A DNA stretch of 64,000 bases from Chrysoperla carnea (lineage: Eukaryota > Arthropoda > Insecta > Neuroptera > Chrysopidae). How positions within the stretch are numbered: the stretch's first letter is position 1; the number at the start of each line of letters is the position of its first letter. Of this stretch, positions 1-11,420 are shown piece after piece. The stretch lies in assembly GCF_905475395.1 (NCBI RefSeq), contig NC_058342.1:21362640-21426639 (forward strand). The letters are read 5' to 3'. Under the pieces are notes generated by a model. The model saw nothing but the letters and a program-made list of their open reading frames with translations. It made no database searches and was not told the origin of the DNA. The position numbers and the translations under genes are program-made.

Positions 1-604
1 AGTACCCTTATGTATTCGTTACTAAAATAATATGTACCCCTTACAATCGTATCGTTAATTTGAGCTTAATCGATGCAGAATTTATACATTTTTGAAGCAC
101 CGCCATTTCAACCCCTTACAGCCCTTTTTTTGCATTAAAAAGTAACCTATGTCCTTTCTCAGACTGTAGACTCTCTCTGTACCAAATTTTATTTAAATCG
201 GTTTAATATTTTCAGGAAGAGTTACTCTCGCATTTATAATATTAGTAAGGATTAGCTAGTGCATTAAAAAGTAAATTTTAATAAAATTATGTAGAGGTTA
301 TCATTTACAAAGTTAAAGAATATTTAACGCATGAAATATTTGACGCATATGCAGAACTCGTGAGAAAATCCCTCATCGCGTGACTAAAATTACTGAACGG
401 TTGACGCGAGTACTGAGTAATTAATGCTTGACACAATAAAATCTCGGATCATCCTTCAACTAAGCTACTACCACCCTTGCTTCATAAGGGCGGTAGTGAT
501 TTGAAAAATATAAAAAAAGGAAGTAGTTATCAAAATCGCAGCTACAATAACCGGTTTGTGAAATTAATAATTTTTTTAATGTATAATTAATCGTTCTGAA
601 CTAG
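1..604. other. Left-edge AT-rich DNA, no supported gene
   Basis: No coding exon can be supported here. The stretch probably belongs to the intron before the first visible exon of the plus-strand gene to its right. A T-rich run at about 569-577, followed by a possible branch region and an AG at 603-604, could be the 3' splice site of that intron. Confidence 0.4.
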
Positions 605-3215
605 GTATGGAAATATATTATCATAAAATCCTACTGTTTATCACATTTGATACGCCATGGTGGGGACACGGGTCAGCAGAACAATAACAACGATAATTGT
701 GATAATGATATTGAGTTGAATGAACATTTACATCAGCAACATCATAGACATCATCATCAGCAACAGCAACAACATTTTTATTATCAGCAACAACAACAAC
801 AGAATCAGATCAATGATAAATTAGTTGAGCATCGTACCAAGAATTATCAGCAAATTTATTTATCAACACCAACCGGCAAACATTGTGATAATGATGCGGT
901 TCCAGGTAATATTTTTTAGTTATATATTCCCTAAAAATTTAGACTCATAAAGGAGGTAGTGCATTTTAATTCTGCGTTCCCTAGAATACTTTGGGGATCA
1001 GTTGAGCATCTCCAGTTGTCCCGTTTTTAAGATTATATCGTATTTCTACAACCTATGAACTAAGTTAATGTTAAGGACCGTACCCCATTAACAACTATTG
1101 TGGGCCCTAGCTAGATTTTTTGTATAGGCCCACCGCCTCTTTTTTTCTGTCTTGAACATGAATCCCCGCCGTAACCAAAAATGTATATACTTCGTTCTAC
1201 TTTCCTTCTATTTGTCCACTTTTCTTGGGACCCTATTACCAAAAATTTTTTTAACTTTGTCATAATAAACACAAATAGAATTTTGGTTTGTGGAGGCCAT
1301 TACGCGACCGGTACTGGTTAAGAATGTGCCGTTTTTGGTCTGTTTTATGGGAGCTAATTCAAAATTTAAAGCTGACAAGGGAAAATAAAGTTTGTTTGAA
1401 GTTAACTCAACGTAGAATATTGGCCTAACAGATTTGACAGTTGAACTTTTCTTCTATTTTAGATAAGAATAAATATAAGAATAAATTAAATGAAAGTGGA
1501 AATAATCGTATTTGTGGACGACATCATCATCATGAACGCGATCATTTAGGAGGTCATGAACACGATGATACTGACACCGATGACACTAGAAGTGACAGTC
1601 CATGCAACTACTGTATAATTAGTTCAGCATCCACATATCGAATGTCTACAATTAAAACTAGAACAGGTACGTTATTTTCTAGATAAAAAATCGCATTTGA
1701 GCATTGCATTTTCTTACTCCCTTTGAAATAAATCGGGAAAATCATACAAATTTCTTTGTTTTTGTCAAAGGAAAATTGGTGCTTTAAACTTTAAATTACT
1801 GTATCTTATGGATTAAGTGTCGTATAAAAGTCTACCGGACATTCGAAAACTAAAAGAGTTTTCTGCGAAAAATTGTCGAGTATTTGGTGTTTGAAATTGC
1901 TTGACTGATCTGTCAAGATAGTTTAGAAAAATTGTAATCGCAATTGTAAAGACAACTCGAAGTTATTATTAGAATTTTAGTTCCTGAACACAATATGGGT
2001 TTCTATTTTTTCCTCTGGAGTTACAATCAGAGTTTATCAGAGTGACGAAGCACCCGGGTATCTTCAAACATAATATAAACAACCAAATTCTGTTTAATAA
2101 TGAAGTGAAGGCACCCGAGTCCCATCCACTCTATTATGGGGATATAAAATGTTTTAGCTTCTTCAAAATATTGCGAATATGTTGACAGGGTCAAAATATT
2201 AAAAAACTATGCTTTACAAAGAGCTAAGAGCTCTCAGGAAACCACAGCTATTTAAAATGCGTAAAATATACTTTTTCTTTTAATTGTAAATACAAAAAGG
2301 TACCCGGGTAGCTCTCTAGTCTTTCACAAAAGGGTTAAAGTCAAAAGTTGACAGTTAATAACACTTTGACAGAAAAAAATAAGCTTGCCAATATCACTTT
2401 TTAAATACTTAAACTACGTCCTGTTACAAAAAAATTTTACCGGACAAAAAAGGACACATTAACAAAAAGCTTTGAGTTTGAGAAATTTAATGACAAAAAG
2501 TTACCTTTTTTAAGAGCAAATATGAATCACAAATATTTAATTATATTAATAGAAACATTAACATTAAATACTAATAAATAAAGCACAAACCTCCGTCTTC
2601 AATATAAAAAGAAATCCTTACTTAATTGCACTAACAAACACAGTAAACATAAATTGAATGATACGGTAAATCGAGAGTAACAGCAATAATAACATGCATC
2701 CGTTAGAGCAGGTAGATTGCGGCTTGCAAAACAGGCAGGGGGCGAGGTTAAGGTAACTCAAGTGGCCTGTTTGTGATGAAGTGGTTATCTAACTACACCA
2801 AAAAACAACTTTCAATGCAAAACAAAACAGTTGAGTTTGCTGACTTTTCTCCGGAAATTTAGATAAAAATTTTTTTTAATTTTTTTTTTTTACAGGTAGT
2901 ATTGTGAGTGCACATGATAATTACCACAGTGATAACAGTGGTAGCGGTGGTGGTGGAGGTGGTGGTCATCATCTAGTTGTAGACGATTTATTAAATAAAA
3001 TCTCAAGTACTGAGTCCTCAAACGATCTAGTTACGAGCACAAATAGTCATCCATCAATGGATCGATGTAAACAGAAAGCTAAACATCATTATCATCATTT
3101 ATCATTGATCTCAACTCCAACACCAATCATGAATAAACAACAACAACAACAATATATTAATAATACGAACACGTTGAAGAAATCACGTATGCAATTATCA
3201 AATACTAATAGATAA
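605..3215 (+). CDS. 3' part of an unrecognised Gln/His/Asn-rich protein gene
   Basis: Three exons join in phase: 605 (or 677) to 905, 1463-1666 and 2896-3215, the last ending in TAA. Junctions are CCAG|GTAATA, TTTTAG|AT, ACAG|GTACGT and TTTACAG|GT, and each leaves one base that completes a codon in the next exon. The first exon has no in-frame ATG and an in-frame stop at 602-604, so the real start lies upstream of the window. Its left limit is uncertain: an acceptor at 603-604 or one at 675-676. The protein is low complexity: Gln/His runs (~700-800), an acidic His-rich segment (~1520-1590), a short Cys-containing stretch (CNYC, ~1603-1614), a Gly run followed by HH (~2945-2970), and a Gln run near the C-terminus. 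I recognise no catalytic domain. It could be the tail of a receptor or a regulatory protein, but I cannot tell which. Confidence 0.6.
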
Positions 3216-3427
3216 CCAATCACTAACCGATAAATGTATGAAATGAAATGAGGGTAAAAACTATCGAGGCGGGATTTATTCAAAGGACGGTCAAACAACT
3301 TTTTTTTTAAAGTTATACTTCTCTTAGGTGTAATTTTTCTAGTCAATTTAAACATTCGAAGGTACAAAAATTCGCACCCTGTTGTAATTTGGTAGGATTG
3401 ATCAAAACACCATCTTAAATGAAATCT
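3216..3427 (+). other. Probable 3' UTR and repeat edge
   Basis: Sequence directly after the stop codon at 3213-3215. No AATAAA is visible close by. The part from about 3300 to 3425 resembles 19265-19345 (same words around a GGTAGGATTG / GATAGGATTG core and an AAATGAAATCTAA ending), so it is itself repeat-derived. Confidence 0.4.
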
Positions 3428-4020
3428 AACAAGTGAAAACAAACAATTGACTGAGTTAATTGTTGAACTACTATGTATGGACAGTGTTGATTACTCTGTC
3501 ACATTACACGTACATACATGTCACACATATATAACTGATATTTCCATATAATGCATACTATACAATTTGCGCATAATTTGCGCTCTCACGGGTAAACAGT
3601 GATATTTACGAAAAAATGTTTCAAACAAAAGTTGTTTATTTTTTATAAGGAACATTTTGCATTTAAACTTTTGTTCTATCTCTAACGGTTTACAAGATGG
3701 GTCTTACGAACCCAAGATTCAATTGACGAACCTATGCTGCTCATTTACGAACTCGACCTCACTTTGACGTCCTAAGTATGCTATCAAAAATTTCAGCTTA
3801 ATATCTCTTTTCGTTTTTGAGTAATCGTGATGAGAGATGGACAGATAGACGACAGACAGACGACATACAGACAGACAGACAGACAACCGAAAATGGACTA
3901 ATTAGGTGATTTTATGAACACCTATACCAAAATTTTGTTCATAGCATCAATATTTTTAGCGTTACAAACTTGGGACTAAACTTAGTATACCTTGGTATTT
4001 TTTATATACATGGTGTAAAA
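3428..4020 (+). repeat. Interspersed repeat family A, longest copy
   Basis: Starts near ACAATTGACTGAGTTAATTG and ends at a TATATACATGG-like tail. It includes a conserved short hairpin (GTAAACA, four-base loop, TGTTTAC-like) at about 3594-3611, a TTTGTTCTATCTCTAACGG block, a run of GACA units (~3845-3890), and a TTAGCGTTACAAACTTGGGA block near the end. Other copies lie near 10748, 14636, 43437, 59140 and 60708. No coding capacity. Probably a non-autonomous mobile element; the class is not established. Confidence 0.75.
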
Positions 4021-4254
4021 AGTCCTTATCGATCCGAGATGTGGAGAAAAATTTACGCGGGATCAAAGGTCACAGGATAACACGATAACTACATGGTGAA
4101 GTAAGTTAAAAAAATTTTAACACTATGAAGAGACTGATAAACGAAATGTCACTCACGATAGACAAGGATAGATATATGATAGATTTTCATCTATAAACAC
4201 AATAGATAAGTTAACTGGAGTATGTATTTGTTTACATTATTTATAAATTATTAT

Positions 4255-4340
4255 ACTTGTTATTACTGAAGAAGTATAACTTCTTACGTGCTTACATACT
4301 TGTTATTACTGAAGAAGTATAACTTCTTACGTGCTTACAT
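4255..4340. repeat. Tandem duplication, 2 x 43 bp
   Basis: The unit beginning ACTTGTTATTACTGAAGAAG at 4255-4297 is repeated exactly at 4298-4340. Each unit holds a small palindrome (GAAGAAGTATAACTTCTTAC). No gene overlaps it. Confidence 0.9.
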
Positions 4341-4659
4341 AAGTACAAACACCCTTTTTGGACACAAAATGGACCATCCTGTAGTAAATTTGATTTTATT
4401 GTTGCAACTCAATGTGTAGTAAATTTCGTCTCGATACTTTTTGCTCACACTGTATATTAAATTTATTAATTGTGAATTAAAATGTAGCCTGTCAAAAGTA
4501 TTTAATCAATGGAAATGAAAGTACAATCAGTTACACAAAATATATTTCGTAAAAATAAAAATGTGAAACTTTTCGGCAAATCAGATTTGTAACTTTGTTA
4601 TCTTTGATCTTTTTGGGCTCTACCAGTGCTCATTTTAAGGTCAAAGAAGAGAACTTGAA

Positions 4660-5136
4660 GATGTTCTACTTCAATTTACTTTACTTGTCGTAGCCATTCC
4701 TTGATTTGGTAAATTACGGAACCTCTTGCTATGGAAATGACAGGCTGAACTTTGAAAGGGCGTTTGAGGCGACCTCTCTCGTACCAATAAGTACGCTGCT
4801 TCATTCTCTTCAACGCCAGAGTGGACTGGTTCCCAGATCCATTTAACTGTGTTATTCATTGCCAGACAATTCAATTCCTCGAAACATTCGTAGACTACTC
4901 TCGATTGACGCCTCAAAGTCTCGAAGTGCGGATTCACTATTTGAGAAGGTGTTGAAATTTGCTCCGCTGTAACCTTTCGTTTTACAGATCTGAATACATT
5001 TCAGCATAGTGAAGATTTCTAATTGAAAAACCGTCGCATATTGGCTAAAAATAAGGCCTGGTAGATCCCATAATAACAAAATTACAATTGCAAGCCTGCA
5101 AATATTGAGTACTTTTAACGAAACTAAAAGTGTCAC
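4660..5136 (-). pseudogene. Decayed RNase H domain of a non-LTR retrotransposon
   Basis: Two overlapping minus-strand frames together resemble the RNase H domain at the end of insect LINE ORF2. The upstream frame (to 5136) carries a segment ending in FSNSESALRDFEAS, like the usual FSDSQSALRAL. The downstream frame carries VVYECFEELNCLAMNN and HSGVEENEAAYLL, like WVPGHSGVEGNEAAD. Two acidic catalytic positions look lost (FSDS to FSNS, EAAD to EAAY), and a frameshift near 4900 separates the frames. It is a dead fragment. Assignment rests on motif recall, not a search. Confidence 0.65.
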
Positions 5137-5476
5137 GTTTTTATTTTTGCTTCTTCAAATACTGTTTTATTTTTTATTTAACAATTGTTTTCAATTAATT
5201 CTTTTACAGAAATAATGAATTTATCTCACAATTTTAGAGTTTCATGGCAACAGTATTAAAAACTCCGTGTGATTCAATTCAGTATGAATCTTGAATGTGA
5301 GTTCATCTTTGATGTTTTCAAATTCATAACATTAACACTTAACAATTTTACCGTTAAGTTACAAGTTAAAAATCCGCCATTTTTACGAATACAGTGAGTT
5401 TAAAAATTTCAAAGACGAAACATATCTTTCTTGGAATTAATTGTCATAGGGTATATATTTATATTAATTCATTGTA

Positions 5477-6423
5477 CAGTAAAACCTCGTGCATTAATTT
5501 CATTCATGTGCCTATGACCAGGAAAATTTATTATCATCCCCTATTTGATGTACGCCGAGGTTCTTGGCCTCTCTAAATTGCTCTTCTTTAATTAGCACGA
5601 AATATAGAGCAGGTTTAAGTATCCTTGGCTATCTGAAAAGATCCTTTCACTTCTTTAAATTGGAGAGTATTTATTTTAGACGTCAATCGGGGTGGCGATC
5701 GTTCTGGAAATATTAGGGAATTGTGAGATTCATAAAAAGTCCGGAAATTTTAATATCAGGTCAGGGAGTGTGATGAAAAATACTCCTTGTCGCTGAGATG
5801 AATTCAGTTTAAGATTATAGATCGAATTTTGAAGAATCGCAATATTTTATCAAATTTAGCGTGTCTTTTTCTCAATGATATGAAAAATTTCGATGAAAAC
5901 TCTTGCTCGATTTTTTTGACTAGAATATTCAATTTTTCACGATGATTCCTGTGACATCTGAGTCGACGAAGTTCAACTTTAGTGAAAACTGAACGGTGTG
6001 CCAAAAATTCACTCGAATCACTCGATATTTGCAATAAAGATGTTCTGGCAGTTTTACACTGTGACAACAGCGACGAATGAACGCTCCTTTTCAACCTTGC
6101 GTCATCTCAAAACATACCTTTAGATAATGTCTCAATATCGGCTAAACGGTTTAGACCTCGCTCAATATACATCGCGGTGCAGAGGTGGATGCACACAGAG
6201 TTTCGGAAAATTTTTTTCCTGTACTTCGCAGAATTAACTTATTAAACTTAAATTAAATTAAAAATAGTGACTGAATATCACATTTTGACTAAAATATTCT
6301 CTGACTCGAAAAAAAATTTTCTTGTTTTTATTGACTTTATGACCTAACAAAAGTTTGAACCCCTCCCTTGGAGAATTCCTGCTCAAGGGCCTGCCGTTAA
6401 TTAAGTTAAATGAGGTTTTACTG
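5477..6423. mobile_element. Tigger/pogo-like DNA transposon, TIRs CAGTAAAACCTC, TA target site
   Basis: CAGTAAAACCTC at 5477-5488 and its exact complement GAGGTTTTACTG at 6412-6423 are both flanked by TA (5475-5476 and 6424-6425). Length about 947 bp. The TA duplication and CAGT ends point to the Tc1/mariner/pogo superfamily. The interior has no recognisable transposase. Parts recur elsewhere: about 5810-6020 resembles 38345-38560, and about 6224-6430 resembles 33434-33650. Confidence 0.75.
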
Positions 6424-6429
6424 TACATA

Positions 6430-7050
6430 TACATGTTACACAATAAACAATATTATATTAAATTATTACACTACAAATACCATATATTCAAATAAAAAGA
6501 AAATGTATAAAAATTCTATAATATTCGGACTGACTTAAGGACAATGAACATCGAGAAAACTCTAATAACTGTCTTCTCGGAGTACACCGTGCTTTAAATA
6601 TTAAAAAAAAAAAAACAAAAAAACAAATGATATTCATGTGAAAATGTTTATTTATTGTTCAAAATTTGTATCACATTTTATTATTCTTGTAAATAAATCC
6701 TTTTTATATTAATATCTGTCTTAATTACTGACCTTTTCTTTCCAAAGTTGGTGATTGTAAGCAGAAGCCATAATTACAATCATAATTCAGGTACACCAGA
6801 AGAAATAAGGTGGAATTCTGCATTTCTAAGCGAATTTTGAATAACGACCTTTTTTTCGAAGTGTAATATTTGGATAACGAATTGACATACAAACATATGA
6901 ATAGTAAGGAATGCTTTTGCCGTACGACGTAAGGGAAAAAAGGTATTGGGGAAAAACGGAGGAAGATCGATAATTTTTCGGTTCCTAACTTCTTTTCGAA
7001 CAGGGGTCTCGAGGTCCAAAACTTGAGAAAATGTTTATTAACTATTAACT
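6430..7050. other. Intergenic DNA without recognised gene
   Basis: AT-rich sequence with an A run at about 6602-6616. The open frame at 6780-7019 (minus) has no recognisable motif and I do not call it a gene. Confidence 0.4.
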
Positions 7051-7053
7051 ATT

Positions 7054-7365
7054 CCTTAACAACATCCCAAAGTTTCATTTGCTTCCGACCTTTTTCTATC
7101 TGAAACTATCTGTCGATTGTACTAAACTATTTTAATATTATTTTTTGAAAATGACTCTCCTTAACAACATCGCAAAGTTTCATTAACGACCTTTTTCTAT
7201 CTGAAACTATTTGTCGATTTTACTATACTATTTGTACATTCTTTTTTGAAAGTGATTCTCCTTAACAACATTCAAAGTTTCATTAACTTCCTACCAATTT
7301 CTATCTGAAACTATCTGTTCCTTTTACTATACTATTTTGATATTCTTTTTTGAAAGTGATTTTCT
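7054..7365. repeat. Tandem repeat, three diverged units of about 101-106 bp
   Basis: Units start at CCTTAACAACAT near 7054, 7159 and 7260. Each continues AAAGTTTCATT, a TTTCTATCTGAAACTAT block, a TACTATACTATTT-like block and a TTTTTTGAAA(A/G)TGA ending. Divergence between units shows this is an old array. Confidence 0.85.
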
Positions 7366-8231
7366 TCGGTGCCTTTTTTTTTAAATTTCTAGTTTAATAC
7401 AAAACTTAATTTTTCTACTTACCTCTCTTTAGTTAAGTACTTCTCTTTTACCTACCTTTACTTAAATATTTTTTTCCTTCTGAATAATCCCAAATAGAAG
7501 CGCTAAAATGAGCTTTTTTTAAGAGAAGATTCTAACATACGCCAGTTTAGATATTTTAAGATCACCGTTTGACAAGTTTTTTTCTTACCACGGTTTGTAT
7601 TAGAAGTTCTTCTTACGATTAGTAATTGAAATAAAAGAAAATGTAAACGTAAATATAATAAATAACCTTTTATTAAATAATTTACAAATTAGATAACTAT
7701 TATTAAAAAATGTATTTTTGGCACCGTTATCCAATAGACTAGAATTTTCAAGCAATCTTCAAATATTTGAAAATTTTAGCTCCATAACGTGTCAAATTTC
7801 ATCCAGTAAAAATATAGGACGATCAAATTGAGGTTATACTCCCCTCCTCCACTTTCGTCATAAAAACCAGCTTTTTATCTTAATAATTCTGTATTGGTGA
7901 GTAACAACTACACATCTATTTGTACGCGGTTCGTATGTGTTTTAGAGTTTGCTGTGTCCGTCTGATTATTGTCAGTTTCAAAGAATAAATGCTTTGTCGA
8001 CAGCACACATAAGTTAATCACACGCATTACTAAAAAGTGGAAAGTGCGCACGAAAGGTTGCGCACAAAAAACATAACGAAGTTTGCTCTTCATATTTTTC
8101 TCATATCGAGCTTCTTTTAAGCAAATTGATTCTTAAGGAGTAAACTCCAAAACATCAAATTTTTTTTCTTCTCGATATAATATTTTTCAATTTTTTTAGG
8201 ACGGATTTTGTTCGAATGAACAAAAGTGTTT
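7366..8231. other. Intergenic flank downstream of the zinc-finger gene
   Basis: No gene is supported. Read on the minus strand, it holds the probable 3' UTR of the zinc-finger gene. The clearest poly(A) signal I see is AATAAA (TTTATT on the plus strand near 7669-7674), about 560 nt past the stop; whether it is used is unknown. Confidence 0.4.
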
Positions 8232-10454
8232 TTAGCATATACTTGCTTCATTTTTAAATACATGATCTAAAGGTTCCATTATCGAATTAAACGGTTCATT
8301 TCCGACATGTATTTGTTTATGTTTCATTAAATTTCCTCGAGCCGCAAATGTTTTCCCACACGATTCACACGAAAATGGTTTTTCCCCCGTATGAATACGT
8401 CTATGATTCGTTAAAACAGTACGTTGATTAAATGTCTTATCACAGAATTCACACGAAAACGGTCTTTCTCCCGTATGAGTTCGTTTATGATCAACTAAAT
8501 TATTTCGAAAATTAAAAATCTTAAAACAAACATCACATTCGAAAAATTTCCCCCCCGTTTCAGTGAATATAGGTTGAATTTTCATTGTTTTGTTTCGATT
8601 TTCTTCATGATCCGATTCCTCTCCATTATGAGTTTGTCTATGTTTCATTAAATTTCCTCGAGCCGAAAATTTTCTCCCACAAACATCACACGGATACGGT
8701 TTTTCCCCAGTATGAATACGTCTATGATTCGTTAAAACAGTACGTTGATTAAATCTTTTATCACAAAATTCACAAGAGAATGGTCTTTCCCCCGTATGAG
8801 TTCGTTTGTGATCCGTTAAATTATGCCGAAAATTAAAAATCTTAAAACATATATCACATTCGAAAAATTTATCGCCTGTTTGAATAAATTCAGGCTGAAT
8901 TATAATCGTTTCAGTTTCAAATTCTTCATGGTCGGGTTCTATTTGAAAATTATGTGTCTCAACTTCATTTTCCGGTTCTATTTTTAGATTATCCGAATTT
9001 TCTTCACTATGAATTTGTTTATGTTTAACTAAATTTCCTTGATCTGTAAATATTTCTCCACATACATCACATGAAAATTCTTTTTCCTTTGCGTGATGAG
9101 ATAATTCATTCTGAATTATATTTGTTTCAGGTTCAAGGTAATGCGTTTCAGATTCAATTTTTGGTATAATTTTCAGATTAAACGAATTTTCTTCAATATG
9201 AATTTGAGTATGTTCAAATAAATCCTCCCGATTTGCGAATATTTTTTCACATAAATCACAAGAAAATGAATTTTCCTGATTGGCACAAGTTTCAGCTTCA
9301 ATTTCTGATTCTATTTTCAAATGTTCCTCATGAGTTCGTTTATGTTGATCTAAATGATCACAATCTGGAAAATTTTTATCACAAATATTACAAAAAAAAG
9401 ATTTTCCCTCACAATCCGTATAAGTTCGTTTATCAAAAATGACACTTTCACGTCTATTATGACTCTTTTTATGTCGTGTTAAGCTACCATTATCTGGATA
9501 TGATTTTTCACATAAATCACACGAAAATGGCTTTTCTCCCGTATGAAGACGTTTATGAACGAATAAATTTTTCTGGGCAAGAAAGCTTCTATCACAAACA
9601 TCACATGAAAATGGTTTTTCACCACCATGAATTCGTTTATGTCTGGCTAGACTGCTTGCGGTGGAAAATGGTTTATCACAAGTGTCACAAAAAAATGGTT
9701 TTTCACCAGTATGAGTTCGTTTGTGATCAGCTAAATGATGATGTAAGAGAAATGTTTTATCACATGCATCACAGGAAAATCGTTTTTCATTATTAATTCG
9801 TCGATTTCTTAACGATTTATCACTATTATCACATGGCAATGATTTTTCCTCAGTATGGATTCGTTTATGTTCCATTAAACTTAACTCTAAAGTAAATTTT
9901 TTTTGACAAACATCACATGTAAACGATTTTTCCCAATTATGAGAACGTTGATGAGTGACTAAATGTTGTCGATGCGTAAAACTTTTCTCACAAATATCAC
10001 AAGAAAATGGTTTTTCACCAGTATGAATTCGTTGATGATCAACTAAACTGTTCTGTTGATTAAAAGCTTTGTCACAAAAATTACATGAAAATGGTTTTTC
10101 TACGTTATGAGTCTTTTTATGTCGACTGAAACTACTTGAATTCGAAAATGATTTCCCACAAAAACCGCATGTAAAAGGTCTTTCTCCGGTATGAGTTCGT
10201 TGATGATCAGCTAAATGGTGTCGATGTGTAAATGTTTTACCACAATAATTACATGAAAAAGGTCTTGCATCGGTACTTGAATGAAGATCCTCGAAGGAAT
10301 GAATTCGTCCGTGCTCGTATAAACTTTCTTCAGTGGGAAATAATTGAGCACAAAAATCACATGAATAAAGTTCTACGATTCCATCAATATTTTCTTCTTT
10401 AATCGGCGGAAAATCTGCATCGACATATTCTTCTTTTATATTTTGAGTATCCAT
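8232..10454 (-). CDS. C2H2 zinc-finger protein, 19 fingers, single exon
   Basis: An uninterrupted 740-residue frame starts MDTQNIKEEY and ends in TAA; an in-frame TAA lies about 60 nt upstream of the ATG with no ATG between, which supports this start. I count 19 intact C2H2 fingers (CxxC...H3-4H), many joined by TGEKPF-type linkers: one isolated finger near residue 30, a block of nine starting near residue 67, three spaced by acidic linkers in the middle, then two three-finger blocks at the C-terminus. Two further positions are decayed fingers (one reads LPCDNSDKSL, with the second Cys changed to Ser and no His pair). No ZAD, KRAB, BTB or SCAN domain is visible; the N-terminus has two KEE motifs. 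Probable nuclear DNA-binding protein, target unknown. The last two three-finger blocks are a 321-bp internal duplication. Confidence 0.95.
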   Translation of the reverse strand: MDTQNIKEEYVDADFPPIKEENIDGIVELYSCDFCAQLFPTEESLYEHGRIHSFEDLHSSTDARPFSCNYCGKTFTHRHHLADHQRTHTGERPFTCGFCGKSFSNSSSFSRHKKTHNVEKPFSCNFCDKAFNQQNSLVDHQRIHTGEKPFSCDICEKSFTHRQHLVTHQRSHNWEKSFTCDVCQKKFTLELSLMEHKRIHTEEKSLPCDNSDKSLRNRRINNEKRFSCDACDKTFLLHHHLADHKRTHTGEKPFFCDTCDKPFSTASSLARHKRIHGGEKPFSCDVCDRSFLAQKNLFVHKRLHTGEKPFSCDLCEKSYPDNGSLTRHKKSHNRRESVIFDKRTYTDCEGKSFFCNICDKNFPDCDHLDQHKRTHEEHLKIESEIEAETCANQENSFSCDLCEKIFANREDLFEHTQIHIEENSFNLKIIPKIESETHYLEPETNIIQNELSHHAKEKEFSCDVCGEIFTDQGNLVKHKQIHSEENSDNLKIEPENEVETHNFQIEPDHEEFETETIIIQPEFIQTGDKFFECDICFKIFNFRHNLTDHKRTHTGERPFSCEFCDKRFNQRTVLTNHRRIHTGEKPYPCDVCGRKFSARGNLMKHRQTHNGEESDHEENRNKTMKIQPIFTETGGKFFECDVCFKIFNFRNNLVDHKRTHTGERPFSCEFCDKTFNQRTVLTNHRRIHTGEKPFSCESCGKTFAARGNLMKHKQIHVGNEPFNSIMEPLDHVFKNEASIC
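8326..8962 (-). repeat. 321-bp tandem duplication inside the zinc-finger gene
   Basis: The three-finger block nearest the C-terminus and the one before it are near copies: CTATGATTCGTTAAAACAGT occurs at 8401 and again at 8722, an offset of 321 nt (107 codons). Both blocks read FECD.CFKIFNFR, then FSCEFCDK.FNQRTVLTNH, then a finger ending ARGNLMKH. DNA-contact positions are almost unchanged, so the protein probably gained length more than a new binding site. Confidence 0.85.
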
Positions 10455-10747
10455 ATTTTCTGCTTCAATTAGTGGATTATCAATTTTTCCTTGTTTATAC
10501 CTTTAGTCGCTTTACTATTCAATAGATAAATATAAAATCGCCGAAATCGGACAATAATTTCTATTACTTTTATAAAGTTAGTTACAATCATTTAAAATTT
10601 CGTTTTCAAAAATTTGTTATTACGTCTGTAGGTTATAAATGAACTGTCATGTCAATAAACGTCAAAGATGTTACAAAATAGATATAATTCCAAAATATCA
10701 TCACAGACTTATACAAATAAAATTATCAAACATCATAAACTTAAAAA
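10455..10747. other. Upstream flank of the zinc-finger gene
   Basis: Contains the 5' UTR and probable promoter of the minus-strand zinc-finger gene. I see no convincing TATA box at a sensible distance, and no other gene. Confidence 0.4.
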
Positions 10748-11196
10748 AGAACAATTGACTGAGTTAACTGTTGACATACCATGTATAGACAGTGTTGATT
10801 ACTCTATCACATTACACATATACCTATACATGTCACACATACATAACTGATAATCCCATATTAATAGATACTATAAAATTTGCACCTAATAAGCGCCCTC
10901 GTGGGTAAACAGTGATGTTTACAAAAAAATGTTTCAAACAAAAGTTGTTTATTTGTGATAAGGAACATTTTTGCCATTTAACTTTTTGTTCTATCTTTAA
11001 CGGTTTACAAGATGGGTCCTACGGGTTGAGTTATCGTGTTGACAGACGGACAGGCGGACGGAAACCGAAAATGGACAAATTAGATAATTCTATGAACACC
11101 TTTACCAAAATTTTTGTAGCAGCAATATTTTTAAGCGTTACAAACTTGGAACTAAACTTAATATACTATTTATATTTCATATATACATGGTATAAT
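10748..11196 (+). repeat. Interspersed repeat family A, internally deleted copy
   Basis: Same order of blocks as the copy at 3428: AACAATTGACTGAGTTAA start, hairpin GTAAACAGTGATGTTTAC at about 10904-10921, TTTGTTCTATCTTTAACGG, then directly TTATCGTGTTGACAGACGGA and the GTTACAAACTTGG end. The middle is shorter than in the 3428 copy. Confidence 0.75.
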
Positions 11197-11204
11197 AATC
11201 CAAT

Positions 11205-11420
11205 TCCAATATATTGTAAATGTGAAAGTGAGTTTGTTCGTTAAGCTTTCATGTAAAAACTACTGAATGGATTTGAATGTAACTTTACAATAACATAGCT
11301 CCCGATATATTATAAATGCGAAAGAAAGGTTGTTTGTTTGAAGGCTGTCTGTGAAGGCTATAGTGCGGTGGGTCTTTACTTTTGAAAATAGAAATTGCCC
11401 AGCGAAGATCTTAAACTCAC
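11205..11420 (+). mobile_element. Helitron-like fragments
   Basis: ATATTGTAAATGTGAAAGTG followed by GAATGGATTTGAATG, then a second partial start at about 11306 (ATATATTATAAATGCGAAAG). These match the 5' ends of the more complete elements at 12656 and 22436. The 3' ends are missing. Confidence 0.5.

Noticed and set aside
4255..7365. CRISPR-like arrays among the direct repeats
   Set aside because: The 43-bp pair and the ~105-bp triplet have no spacers, and the genome is clearly eukaryotic.
9233..9796. Two plus-strand open frames (69 and 106 codons) inside the zinc-finger gene
   Set aside because: Both are antisense shadows of the repeated zinc-finger codons; the repeated HKKMVFH-like pattern mirrors the finger repeat.
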